In this document: positions 16,904 to 26,196 of the stretch, one piece after another
Layout of the letters: the number at the start of each line of letters is the position of its first letter
Numbering within the stretch: position 1 is the stretch's first letter
DNA from: Pantoea endophytica
GTDB lineage: Bacteria > Pseudomonadota > Gammaproteobacteria > Enterobacterales > Enterobacteriaceae
Direction of reading: 5' to 3'
Length of the DNA stretch: 64,000 nucleotides
NCBI RefSeq assembly: GCF_002858935.1
Contig: NZ_PJRT01000033.1
Coordinates: 186,001-250,000 of the forward strand
The notes under the pieces: generated by a model
What the model was told of the DNA's origin: nothing
Seen by the model: only the letters and a program-made list of their open reading frames with translations
Database searches by the model: none
Translations under genes and position numbers: made by a program

Positions 16904-19774
16904 ATGTCATCTTCTAATAAAAATCAACAAATTGCGATACATCATCATAGTGGCCCATTACTGATCATTGCCGGTCCGGGTTCAGGAAAAACTTATACAC
17001 TCGTTGAACGCATTATCAATCTCGTTATTGTTCACGCAGCGGCTCCTGATCAGCTACTGGTTGTCACCTTTACGGAAAAGGCAGCACAAGAGCTTAAAAC
17101 ACGACTATCAAACAGGGTTATTGAGTTAGGTATAGATTTCAATATCAATGAGATGTACTTAGGAACCTTCCACTCAATCTGCCTGAGGATATTAGAGGAA
17201 TATCGCGAATATACTCGTTTGAAGCGCTCCTTCGTATTGATGGACCAGTTTGATCAACAATATTTTATTTATCAGAAGCTGCGAGAATTCAATAATATCG
17301 AGGGTATCGAATATATTCAGGGGGAACAAAAACTTCCAGCGTGGATAAAATCAGAAAATTTAATCGGATGGTTAAATAAAGTTTCTGAAGAGGTATTGGA
17401 TGTTGAAGAGTTATGTCGTTCTTCAGATGTAGCAATTAATGCCTTAGGTAACAGCTATAAAGTGTATCAAACACTGCTAGCTAAAAATAATGCTTTAGAT
17501 TTCTCCTGTATCCAGCTCGAAACCTACTATCTCCTTCGTGAGAATCCACATCTACTTAAGAAACTTCAAGAGAAACTTGAATACCTTATGGTCGATGAGT
17601 ATCAGGATACGAATACAATTCAAGAAAAATTACTCTACCTCTTAATGGGAGAAAAACAAAACCTCTGTGTTGTTGGCGATGATGATCAAGCTCTGTATCG
17701 TTTCCGTGGTGCAAGTGTACGCAATATTCTTGAATTTCCTCAAAAATTTCCACTAGGTCGGTGTCAGCAGGTTAAATTATCCATCAACTATCGTTCTCAT
17801 CCTGAAATTGTTAGGTTTTACGATACATATATGCAAGAGAAGCCTTGGCTGAGAAAAGGAATCAATTATCGTTATTCTAAGAATATTGTTGCTCGAGATG
17901 GTATTTTTCCGAATGGTCCGACGGTAGTTAGTGCCATTACTCCTGAAGGAGATGATTGGCATGATGATGTTTATCAGCTATTAATTCATCTGAGAGACAA
18001 TGGTAAACTGAAAGATTGGAATCAGGTTGCTTTCTTATTTCGGTCAGTGAAAAACGATAAAGTGAAGTTACTGGCGAAATTTCTTGAAGATAAAGGGATT
18101 CCAGTTTATTCCCCACGCGCAAACCTGTTTTTTGAGCGAGAAGAAATTCGTTTAATGCTCGGAGTACTACATCTCGTTTTTCCGATGGTTCTACCTGATC
18201 GAAAAAAGCGTATTCAGGAAGGTAAGACTTTACCTATTTGGACCTATTATGAGCAACAATGTCTGTCACCGCTTATCTCTGAACTTAGTAAAATAGAACA
18301 CTTAGATTTAGTCTCTTGGTGTAAGAAAAAAGCACATGAACACATTAAATTAACTAAAAGTGCTGATAATTCCTTCTTAGGGATATTTTACGAGATATTG
18401 CAATTTCCGCTGTTCTCTAAATATTTGGATCAAAAGAATGGCAATGCACGTGCGCAAAGAAATTTAGCACAGTTTAGCCGAATGCTTGGCAAGTTTGAGT
18501 ATCTACATCATATCAGTGTGTTAAATCCTAAATATATAGAACGGAATTTGAGAGATCTTTTTGATAACTTTCTAAGATTTTTACATGACGGAGGGATTGA
18601 TGAGTACGAAGATATGTCCGAGTATGCTCCTTCAGGTTGTATCTCCTTCTTAACCATACACCAGTCAAAAGGATTAGAGTTCCCTATTGTTTTTGTTGGT
18701 TCTCTTGAAGCAACTCCTCGTAAGCAATATACGGATCTTGACGAAATTATCGAAACCCAATATATGGGGAAAAAACCATTTGAACCATTAGATGACACGA
18801 AATATTTTGATTTCTGGCGGCTCTATTATACTGCATTTTCACGGTCGCAAAATTTACTTATACTCACAGGTCAGGGAAAATCGGGGCATGGAAGAACACC
18901 GTCTCGGCATTTTGTCGATTGCACTGCAAGTTTAACGTATTGGCGCGAGGCTAAATTTCAACTTGCTGCGTTAGATATTGAGTCAGTAAAAGATGTGAAT
19001 ATAAAAAATGAGTATGCCTTTACATCTCATATTACATTATTTGAAACCTGCGCAGAGCAATACCGGTTATTTAAAGAGTTAGAATTCCAGCCGGTCAAAG
19101 CAAGCCCCATGCTATTTGGTACGTTAATTCATGAAACCCTTGAAGATATTCATAAAATAGCTCTTAGAGATGAAGGATTCAAAATTACCAAAGATAATGT
19201 CAAGATTTGGTTGATGGATAATTATCAAAACCTAGCAAATCGTGAACGAATGTATTTGGGAGAATCCACATTAGGTGCGGCGTTGAACCATGTGATGCGC
19301 TATGTCGAGCGAAAGAATGACGATTGGTCTGATATCAAAGAAACGGAAGTCGATATTTCTTTAGTTAAAAGTCACTATATACTAACAGGCAGCGTCGATT
19401 TAATTAAAGGTGCTGATGGAACAGTCGAATTGGTGGACTTTAAGTCAGAACGAAAACCTGATATGGAGCGTGATAAAGAACGTATCCAGCATCATAAAAG
19501 ACAGCTTGAGATCTATGCTCATTTGGTAGAAGAGCGCTATGGTTATCAAGTGAGCAAAATGCACCTATATTTTACCGGTGAAACCAATGGATTACCGAAC
19601 ATATCTTTTAACAAAACAAGTGGTACGATCGACAAAACGGTAGCGGAATTTGATAGAATCGTTGGCAGGATTGAGAGCAAGGATTTTTCGCTCAAGTCAC
19701 GACCAGATAAGACCTGTGTTGACTGTAGTGCAAGAGCCTACTGTGACCGAAAGAATTGGAATTTCTGTGGTTGA
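16904..19774 (+). CDS. UvrD-type superfamily 1 helicase fused to Cas4/AddB-like Fe-S PD-(D/E)XK nuclease
   Basis: The start is the ATG at 16904 with AAGG six bases upstream, giving 956 residues; a longer TTG reading from 16868 lacks support. SF1A helicase motifs run in order: Walker A AGPGSGKT (about residue 23), motif II DEYQDTN (about 231), VGDDDQALYRFRGA (about 257), INYRSHPEIV, TIHQSKGLEFPIVFV, and YYTAFSRSQNLLIL. The C-terminal domain is a RecB/AddB-type nuclease with GTLIHETLEDIH and the catalytic VDFKSERK (about 845). Four cysteines, one in FETCAEQY and three in CVDCSARAYC, match the Fe-S pattern of Cas4/AddB nucleases. It should unwind and cut DNA. It is followed 16 nt later by a methyltransferase gene, so a role in phage restriction is inferred. 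Confidence 0.9.
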   Translation: MSSSNKNQQIAIHHHSGPLLIIAGPGSGKTYTLVERIINLVIVHAAAPDQLLVVTFTEKAAQELKTRLSNRVIELGIDFNINEMYLGTFHSICLRILEEYREYTRLKRSFVLMDQFDQQYFIYQKLREFNNIEGIEYIQGEQKLPAWIKSENLIGWLNKVSEEVLDVEELCRSSDVAINALGNSYKVYQTLLAKNNALDFSCIQLETYYLLRENPHLLKKLQEKLEYLMVDEYQDTNTIQEKLLYLLMGEKQNLCVVGDDDQALYRFRGASVRNILEFPQKFPLGRCQQVKLSINYRSHPEIVRFYDTYMQEKPWLRKGINYRYSKNIVARDGIFPNGPTVVSAITPEGDDWHDDVYQLLIHLRDNGKLKDWNQVAFLFRSVKNDKVKLLAKFLEDKGIPVYSPRANLFFEREEIRLMLGVLHLVFPMVLPDRKKRIQEGKTLPIWTYYEQQCLSPLISELSKIEHLDLVSWCKKKAHEHIKLTKSADNSFLGIFYEILQFPLFSKYLDQKNGNARAQRNLAQFSRMLGKFEYLHHISVLNPKYIERNLRDLFDNFLRFLHDGGIDEYEDMSEYAPSGCISFLTIHQSKGLEFPIVFVGSLEATPRKQYTDLDEIIETQYMGKKPFEPLDDTKYFDFWRLYYTAFSRSQNLLILTGQGKSGHGRTPSRHFVDCTASLTYWREAKFQLAALDIESVKDVNIKNEYAFTSHITLFETCAEQYRLFKELEFQPVKASPMLFGTLIHETLEDIHKIALRDEGFKITKDNVKIWLMDNYQNLANRERMYLGESTLGAALNHVMRYVERKNDDWSDIKETEVDISLVKSHYILTGSVDLIKGADGTVELVDFKSERKPDMERDKERIQHHKRQLEIYAHLVEERYGYQVSKMHLYFTGETNGLPNISFNKTSGTIDKTVAEFDRIVGRIESKDFSLKSRPDKTCVDCSARAYCDRKNWNFCG

Positions 19775-19790
19775 GCGAAATGAGGTAAAA

Positions 19791-21674
19791 ATGAAGAGAT
19801 TAGAGGTAAATATGGCCAACGAAGAACAAACTAACATCGAAAAGTATGAATTTGAGCCAATTAAAGGCTATCCGATGCTGAACTGGAAAGGAAAGCGCCC
19901 GTTTCGTTCTACACAATATTTTCCTGCGCAGTTAAAAGAAGTGTATGGGCATGAAGATGAAAATGGCTGGATAAATAAAATTTTTTGGGGGGATAACCTT
20001 CAAGTCATGAGCCATCTGCTCAAAAATTTTCGTGGGAGAGTAGATCTTATTTATATCGATCCCCCTTTTGATTCAAAAGCCAATTATGGGAAGAAAATTA
20101 AATTAAAGAATAAAAGTGGTATTAACGGCGACCAAAATTCTTTCGAAGAAAAACAATATACAGATTTATGGAGTAATGATGAATATCTTCAATTTATGTA
20201 TGAAAGATTAATTTTGTTAAAAGAATTACTATCTGATACCGGTTTGATTTATTTACATTGTGACTATCATAAATCTCATCATTTGCGATGTATTTTAGAT
20301 GAGGTTTTCGGTCAGGAAAATTTCATCAATGAGTGTATTTGGAAAAGAACTACTGCTCATGGGGATTCAAAACAAGGGGCAAAAAGATATGACATCGTTC
20401 ACGATAATATTTTGTTATATTCCAAAACATCAAGCTTTAAATGGAATACCCAGTTTGTCCCGTTTTCGGACGACCAGATAGCTCAACAATATAATAAAGA
20501 AGACGAGAATGGGAGAAAATACCGCCTTGTAACACCAACAGCATCTAAACCTGGAGGTGATACATCTTATGAATATAGAGGAGTTACACCTCCTCCTGGA
20601 CGTTTCTGGGCTTATAAAAAAGAAACCATGAGGAAATTTGAAGAAGAAGGTAAACTATATTTTAGTAGCACAGGACAACCATATATAAAATATTTTCTAG
20701 ATGAAAGGCCTGGTGTTGCTGCATCAACATTGTGGTCGGAAATTCCTATTTTATCGCCAACGGCAAAAGAAAGATTACATTATCCGACTCAAAAACCAGA
20801 AGCATTGATAGAACGGATTATAAAAACAGCAACTGATGAAGGAGATTTGGTTCTTGATGTATTTATGGGGTCGGGAACAACTCAGGCTGTATCAAGTCGT
20901 TTGAAAAGAAAATTTATAGGGAGTGATATTAATCTTGGAGCGGTACAAACAACTACCAAGAGATTGGCCTTACGTGAAGCTGACTTTGAAGTTTATAACG
21001 TAAATAACTATGAGATTTTTAGGAATCCACTAGAAGCAAAAAGCTTACTGATTGAAGCATTGGAGGTTCAATTAATTGATGGCAACATAATCTATGATGG
21101 CGAAAAAGAAGGCTACAAAGTCAAGATTATGCCAGTTAACCGTATTGCAACGAAAGAAGACCTCAACGAATTAGTCGCAAATTTTCCATATAAAAAATTT
21201 GAGGAGCGTAAGGCTGCTAACGCAAATAAACCTGTCGAAAATATTATGCTGATTTGTATGGGGCATGAGCCAGGCTTGGGTGCTGCACTTGAAAATGAAT
21301 GCGGTTATAAACTAAAAATCGAAGTGGTTGATATTTTACGTGATAAGTCAGATTTAATCTTTAAATATGATTCAGAAGCAATCATTAAAATTAAAGACGG
21401 TAAATTGGTCATAGATGAATTTTATCCCCGTAACTTGCTGCAAAAACTTAGCCAGCAAAAAGAAGATATTAACGAGTGGCGAGAGATGGTGGAGTCTATC
21501 ATGATCGACTGGAATTACGATGGTGCCGTTATGGAGCCAGTTGTTATCGATATCCCAGATAAAAACGAGTTTGTTGTAGGCGAATATAAGATCCCTGAGG
21601 GTGCAAGCAACATTAAAATTAAGATCACGGATTTGCTCTCTGAGTCTTACGAAGAGGTGATCGCACATGGCTAA
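19791..21674 (+). CDS. Type III-like DNA methyltransferase (Mod)
   Basis: The start is the ATG at 19791 with GAGG five bases upstream, giving 627 residues; an internal ATG at 19812 is also possible. It is a beta-class amino-methyltransferase: the catalytic motif IDPPFDSKANYG (about residue 90) precedes the SAM-binding motif DVFMGSGTTQA (about 357), the order found in type III Mod subunits. The middle section between them is probably the target-recognition domain, so specificity cannot be read. Residues 440-627 form a C-terminal extension that may contact the endonuclease subunit. It overlaps the next gene by 8 nt. It probably modifies adenine and protects host DNA. Confidence 0.92.
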   Translation: MKRLEVNMANEEQTNIEKYEFEPIKGYPMLNWKGKRPFRSTQYFPAQLKEVYGHEDENGWINKIFWGDNLQVMSHLLKNFRGRVDLIYIDPPFDSKANYGKKIKLKNKSGINGDQNSFEEKQYTDLWSNDEYLQFMYERLILLKELLSDTGLIYLHCDYHKSHHLRCILDEVFGQENFINECIWKRTTAHGDSKQGAKRYDIVHDNILLYSKTSSFKWNTQFVPFSDDQIAQQYNKEDENGRKYRLVTPTASKPGGDTSYEYRGVTPPPGRFWAYKKETMRKFEEEGKLYFSSTGQPYIKYFLDERPGVAASTLWSEIPILSPTAKERLHYPTQKPEALIERIIKTATDEGDLVLDVFMGSGTTQAVSSRLKRKFIGSDINLGAVQTTTKRLALREADFEVYNVNNYEIFRNPLEAKSLLIEALEVQLIDGNIIYDGEKEGYKVKIMPVNRIATKEDLNELVANFPYKKFEERKAANANKPVENIMLICMGHEPGLGAALENECGYKLKIEVVDILRDKSDLIFKYDSEAIIKIKDGKLVIDEFYPRNLLQKLSQQKEDINEWREMVESIMIDWNYDGAVMEPVVIDIPDKNEFVVGEYKIPEGASNIKIKITDLLSESYEEVIAHG

Positions 21675-24390
21675 AGGTGCTCAAGACAACTTCGAACTTA
21701 ATAACTCGTTTTATATCCACCTACATGAGTTTTACAAGCAGAAACGTGGTTTCGTGCGTAAGAATTATACTCGACTGAGTAAGGCGTTCCTCGATTATAA
21801 TGATCCTTCACGACCAGGGAGTTTTCTCCGAATCCCTCAATTTGAAGCGCTTGAAATCTATGTGTTTATTAAAGAATTTTTAGATAATAAGCCTGTTTAT
21901 CAGTTGTTTGAAGATTGGTATACCAGCCAAGGTAAGTTTGAAGGACGTGTAACAGGTATTGAGGCAGTTGAAGGTCAAATAGTACAAGGTGATATGTTTT
22001 GGGAGATGTCCCAACAAGATTACAAAGGTATCTTTAAAAATATGAAGGCCAGCAATGCTGGTCGTTTGTATCCAAACTATATTTTTGCCCTGACCATGGG
22101 AACGGGTAAAACCATCCTGATGGCAACTTGTATCTTTTACGATTTCCTCGCAGGTAATAAAAAAGGTAACGATGAACGCTTTATTCAAAATGCGCTTATC
22201 TTTGCCCCAGATAAAACCGTTTTACAGTCACTAAGAGAAATTGAATCGTTCAGTCACGCCAAGGTTGTGCCACCAGAATATATGCCAATCGTAGCGGAAT
22301 TTAAGTTTCACTATCTTGAAGATGCAGGTGTATCACTCAATACGCTTGATGGTTCAAAGTTTAATATTATTGTATCTAATAGCCAGAAAATAATCCTAAA
22401 ACGCGATAGTAAAAGTAAATCAAGCGTTGATAGATTGTATAGCTCAGGCAAAGATATTTACCAAGGCTTAGGCGATATTGGTGATGCAGTTGCTGGTATC
22501 TTGGATATCGATCCAGATTCACTTGCGGTAGCACCTGAAACCGAAGGTGATCTGGTTACAAACCAGCGTTTTGAAAAATTAAAAAGACTGCCACAGTTAG
22601 GGATCTTTGTTGACGAAGCCCACCATGCTTTTGGAGATCAATTAGCCAAAGATATGGGGGTGAAAAAAGCCGCTAATTCTCTGCGTAAAACTATTGATGA
22701 GCTGGCTATTAACTTAAAACATGCTGGTACTCGAGTTGTAGGTTGTTATAACTATACGGGAACACCTTATGTTGGTAAAAGTGTTCTTCCTGAGGTGGTG
22801 TACGCTTATGGTTTGCGCAAAGCTATCGATAACAATTATTTGAAACAAGTTCGTCTAAATGGCTACAGTAATACAAGGCACGAAGATTTCCTCGAGATTA
22901 CGATTAATAACTTTCTCGACGAAATGCACCATTTAAGTGAAACATCATTGGATATAAATGGCCAAGAGATTACCAAGCCTTTTAGACCGGGAAATATGCT
23001 CCCGAAAATGGCTATCTTTGGTACTACGATCGAAGAGATTACGACAGAAATTCGCCCTGCAGTAGAGAATGTTCTAGCCAAACGTGGGATTTCATCAGAC
23101 AGAATTCTGGTAAACGTAGGTGACGCTAAAGTTACAACCGATGACGATATCCGTGAGTTTAACCGTCTTGACACACCTCAATCAGAAAAACAATTTATCC
23201 TGTTGGTTAATAAAGGGCGTGAAGGTTGGAACTGTCGCTCTCTATTCTCTGTAGCTCTGTACCGTGAGCCAAAATCAAAAATATTTGTGCTTCAGGCTAC
23301 TATGCGCTGCTTACGTGCTATTGGCAAAGTACAATACACAGGTCATGTTTATCTCACTCAGGACAATCTGAAATTGCTCGATAAAGAGTTAGAAGCTAAC
23401 TTCCGAGTATCAGTGGATGATATTAAAGAGCCTGATCCGAACAAAGAAACTGTTCATATTCGTGTACTACAACCACCAGTTAAGATCCCAATTAAGCGTG
23501 TCAGACGTAGTTACAAATTGGTGGAAAAGGATGAAATTGTACAGGGCTATAAGATAGGCTTAGACATAATAGAACTCAATGATTATCGTTTAATCCATGA
23601 GGTTCGTGAAGGCATGAGAATGCCTGATGACCTTGGTAATACGAAAAAAGCGATAAGAGATGATCTTTCTTATCTAAAAGTTCAGAGAAAATTCTCACGT
23701 ATTTCTCTGGTCGCTGATATTGCACGTTACCTCAATAAACCGTGTATTGAGATCGATAAAATTATCTCTTTAACAGAAGAAAGCTTTGATGGAATATTAG
23801 CCTTAGTAAATCAGTTTAACGAAGTACTTTATGACCAAGTGATTCCTCGTCTATTTAAGGCGATGTATGACATCAATTCTGAGAGTATCGAAGAAGAGTT
23901 CGAAGTCGAATTGGTTACAGAACCGCCGATAGATCCTGGTTATTACACTGTGACAGCGGCTAAAGATAAGATTATTCGTAAATTAGATTCTGAGGTATCT
24001 AAGATAGCGGAGCGCAGTTTCCACTTAGATAATTACTGCTTTGATTCTAATCCAGAAAGACAGTTTTTCTGGGATATGCTGCATAACGATAAGGTAGAAA
24101 AAATCTGGTTCACTGGCATGCTAACACATGGGCAAAGTGATTTTGTTATTCACTATGTAGATTCCGATACTCAGCGAGTCCGTAGTTACTATCCTGATTT
24201 TCTGATCAAGAAACAGGATGGTTCTTACGTGATGATTGAAGTTAAGGGCGAACATATGATTGACTCTCAGAATGTAAAGGACAAACAGGAAGCCGCTGAA
24301 CTTATGGGGGTTTCAGCTGGAATAGGTTATGAAATTATTAGGGGGAAAGATGCCGCAGCTGGTTCGTACGGGCGAGACTTCTTAAATTAA
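21667..24390 (+). CDS. Type III-like restriction subunit, DEAH helicase/translocase with C-terminal endonuclease
   Basis: This 907-residue SF2 translocase has Walker A MGTGKTIL (about residue 144), motif II VDEAHH (about 316), motif III TGTP (about 365), and motif VI QATMRCLR (about 543). It ends with a PD-(D/E)XK nuclease domain: YYPDFLIKKQDG followed by MIEVKGE (about 842-860). This is the layout of Res subunits, slightly shorter than EcoP15I Res (about 970 residues). It overlaps the methyltransferase gene by 8 nt, so the two are translationally coupled. A helicase-nuclease upstream in the same operon is not usual for type III restriction. A hairpin terminator follows. Confidence 0.92.
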   Translation: MAKGAQDNFELNNSFYIHLHEFYKQKRGFVRKNYTRLSKAFLDYNDPSRPGSFLRIPQFEALEIYVFIKEFLDNKPVYQLFEDWYTSQGKFEGRVTGIEAVEGQIVQGDMFWEMSQQDYKGIFKNMKASNAGRLYPNYIFALTMGTGKTILMATCIFYDFLAGNKKGNDERFIQNALIFAPDKTVLQSLREIESFSHAKVVPPEYMPIVAEFKFHYLEDAGVSLNTLDGSKFNIIVSNSQKIILKRDSKSKSSVDRLYSSGKDIYQGLGDIGDAVAGILDIDPDSLAVAPETEGDLVTNQRFEKLKRLPQLGIFVDEAHHAFGDQLAKDMGVKKAANSLRKTIDELAINLKHAGTRVVGCYNYTGTPYVGKSVLPEVVYAYGLRKAIDNNYLKQVRLNGYSNTRHEDFLEITINNFLDEMHHLSETSLDINGQEITKPFRPGNMLPKMAIFGTTIEEITTEIRPAVENVLAKRGISSDRILVNVGDAKVTTDDDIREFNRLDTPQSEKQFILLVNKGREGWNCRSLFSVALYREPKSKIFVLQATMRCLRAIGKVQYTGHVYLTQDNLKLLDKELEANFRVSVDDIKEPDPNKETVHIRVLQPPVKIPIKRVRRSYKLVEKDEIVQGYKIGLDIIELNDYRLIHEVREGMRMPDDLGNTKKAIRDDLSYLKVQRKFSRISLVADIARYLNKPCIEIDKIISLTEESFDGILALVNQFNEVLYDQVIPRLFKAMYDINSESIEEEFEVELVTEPPIDPGYYTVTAAKDKIIRKLDSEVSKIAERSFHLDNYCFDSNPERQFFWDMLHNDKVEKIWFTGMLTHGQSDFVIHYVDSDTQRVRSYYPDFLIKKQDGSYVMIEVKGEHMIDSQNVKDKQEAAELMGVSAGIGYEIIRGKDAAAGSYGRDFLN

Positions 24391-24400
24391 TAAAAATAAT

Positions 24401-24433
24401 CCAATAAAGCCTCTTCTTGTAGGGCTTTATTGG
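24401..24433 (+). terminator. Terminator of the cargo operon
   Basis: A perfect 11-bp stem, CCAATAAAGCC (24401-24411) and GGCTTTATTGG (24423-24433), with an 11-nt loop, begins 10 nt after the restriction-subunit stop. It would also stop island transcription from reaching the topB 3' fragment and ynjH. Confidence 0.7.
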
Positions 24434-24575
24434 ATAACTAATTAGTGCTGGAAGTTAGTAAAACCTGCATGGCTGACTTACCTTATGGAAAGGTGTTTGT
24501 ATGAAAATCCCCAAAACCATGAAATCAATATTTCTCCATAAAAATCATAATAATAAATATTTTCACAAAAAAATC

Positions 24576-24603
24576 TTGTAACAGTAATCGTGAAGGTCAA
24601 CTG
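24576..24603 (+). other. Right attachment junction (attR)
   Basis: The island end TTGTAACAGTA (24576-24586) is the exact inverse of the left end. It is followed by the 6-bp core ATCGTG (24587-24592) and the host arm AAGGTCAACTG. Joining the two island ends around one core would form an attP with perfectly symmetric 11-bp arms. The rebuilt attB has a TGACC/GGTCA inverted repeat 11 bp apart around the core. Confidence 0.9.
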
Positions 24604-26196
24604 CTGGTGGATGAAGTGCTGGATTATCTGCAGCTCGCACCAGAGAAACGTAAAGCGGTGCAGCGCTGCCTGATTAACGATCTTAATCCTTCGGCGGTTG
24701 AACGTGCGGTTGGGCGCTTACGTGAGAACCGCGAATTCATTCCGCTGTGTGTGTCTGCGTTAGCGCGTGCGCGCGCCGACTGGCTGTACGGCATCAACAT
24801 GACGCGCGCCTTTACCTTGCTGGGCCGTAACGCCGGTTACGACGGCGTGCTGTCGGTTGGCCGCGTGCAGACGCCGGTGCTGGGTTTAGTGGTGCGCCGC
24901 GATGAAGAGATCGAAAACTTTATCCCTAAGGACTATTTCGAAGTTAAAGCGCACATCGTCACGCCCAAAGACGAGCGTTTTGTCGCGACATGGGTGCCAA
25001 GCGATGCTTGCGAGCCGTGGCAGGATGAAGAGGGGCGTTTGCTGCATCGTCCGCTGGCGGATCACGTGCTTGAGCGCATTAATGGTAAGCCGGCGCTGGT
25101 CACCGGATATAACGACAAACGTGAATCCGATACCGCACCGCTACCATTTTCGCTTTCTGGCCTGCAGATCGAAGCCGGTAAGCGCTTTGGCCTCAGCGCG
25201 CAGAACGTACTGGATTGCTGTCAGCGGCTTTATGAAACCCATAAGCTGATCACCTACCCGCGTTCCGATAGCCGCTATCTACCCGATGAGCACTTTGCCG
25301 GACGCCATGCGGTGCTGAACGCCATTCAGGCGCATCAGCCCAATCTGACACCGCCAACGGATTTTAATCCCGATCAGAAGAACCGCTGCTGGGACGACAA
25401 AAAGGTCGATGCGCACCATGCCATCATTCCCACTGCGCGTGCCAGTAAGGTTAATCTGACCGAAAATGAGGCCAATATTTACGGCCTGATCGCCCGCCAG
25501 TATTTAATGCAGTTTTGCCCGGATGCGGTGTTCCGCAAATGCGTTATTGATCTTGATATCGGCGGCGGAAAATTTATCGCCAAAGCGCGTTTTCTGGCCG
25601 AAGCCGGCTGGCGTGCGCTGCTCGGCAGCAAAGAGCGTGACGAGGAGAACGATGGCACGCCGCTGCCGGTCGTCGCTAAAGGTGATGAGCTGCTGTGCGA
25701 GCGCGGCGAAGTGCTGGCGAAGCAGACGCAACCGCCGCGTCCGTTTACCGATGCGACGCTGTTGTCTGCGATGACCGGCATCGCCCGCTTTGTGCAGGAT
25801 AAAGAATTAAAGAAAGTGCTGCGTGCAACCGATGGTTTAGGTACGGAAGCGACGCGTGCGGGCATTATCGAATTGCTGTTCCGCCGCACTTTCCTGGTGA
25901 AAAAAGGCCGTTATATTCATTCAACGGATGCAGGCAGGGCGTTGATCCATGCACTGCCAGAAATGGCCGCCCGGCCCGATATGACGGCGCAATGGGAATC
26001 GACGCTTACCCGGATTAGCGAGAAGTCTTGTCGCTATGATGAGTTTATGCAGCCGCTGGTCAGCACCTTGATTGGGCTGATTGGTGAAGCACGCCAGCGA
26101 CCGTCGTTACAGGCCTTTCGCGGATTGACAGCGCCTGGGGCCAAAAAGAAAGCCAAACCGAAAACGGCTCGTCGCAAAACCAAGGAGACAGAGTGA
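24587..26196 (+). pseudogene. topB: Host topB, 3' fragment (from Glu107 to the C-terminus)
   Basis: From the core ATCGTG the sequence resumes at Glu107 of DPDRE and continues without stop or frameshift to a TGA at 26196. It contains [14 protein letters not shown], the active-site Tyr in [25 protein letters not shown] and a Lys/Arg-rich tail. GC-rich host codon use contrasts with the island copy. A GTG at 24607 and internal ATGs could start a truncated protein, but it would lack the N-terminal TOPRIM Glu and both Asp residues, so no activity is expected. The island's own terminator cuts it off from upstream transcription. The intact frame suggests recent insertion. Confidence 0.95.

Larger units (their letters stand above)
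7723..24586 (+). mobile_element. 16.9-kb topB-targeting island with tyrosine-recombinase trio, replacement topB and restriction/helicase cargo
   Basis: The limits come from the exact restoration of topB when the segment is removed, the 6-bp flanking repeat ATCGTG, and perfect 11-bp terminal inverted repeats (7723-7733 and 24576-24586). The base composition is clearly lower in GC than the host: by hand count, about 37% in a 60-base sample at 17221 and 32% in 120 bases at 9721, against 72% in 60 bases of host topB at 24841. Genes in order are three recombinase-family proteins, an HTH/coiled-coil protein, a complete topB, a divergent regulator pair, a small basic protein, and a three-gene helicase/methyltransferase/endonuclease operon. 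No conjugation, replication or phage structural genes are present. The recombinase set resembles, from memory, the gamma-mobile-trio (GmtY/GmtZ/GmtX) or Tn554-like modules; a homology search would settle this. Confidence 0.93.
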
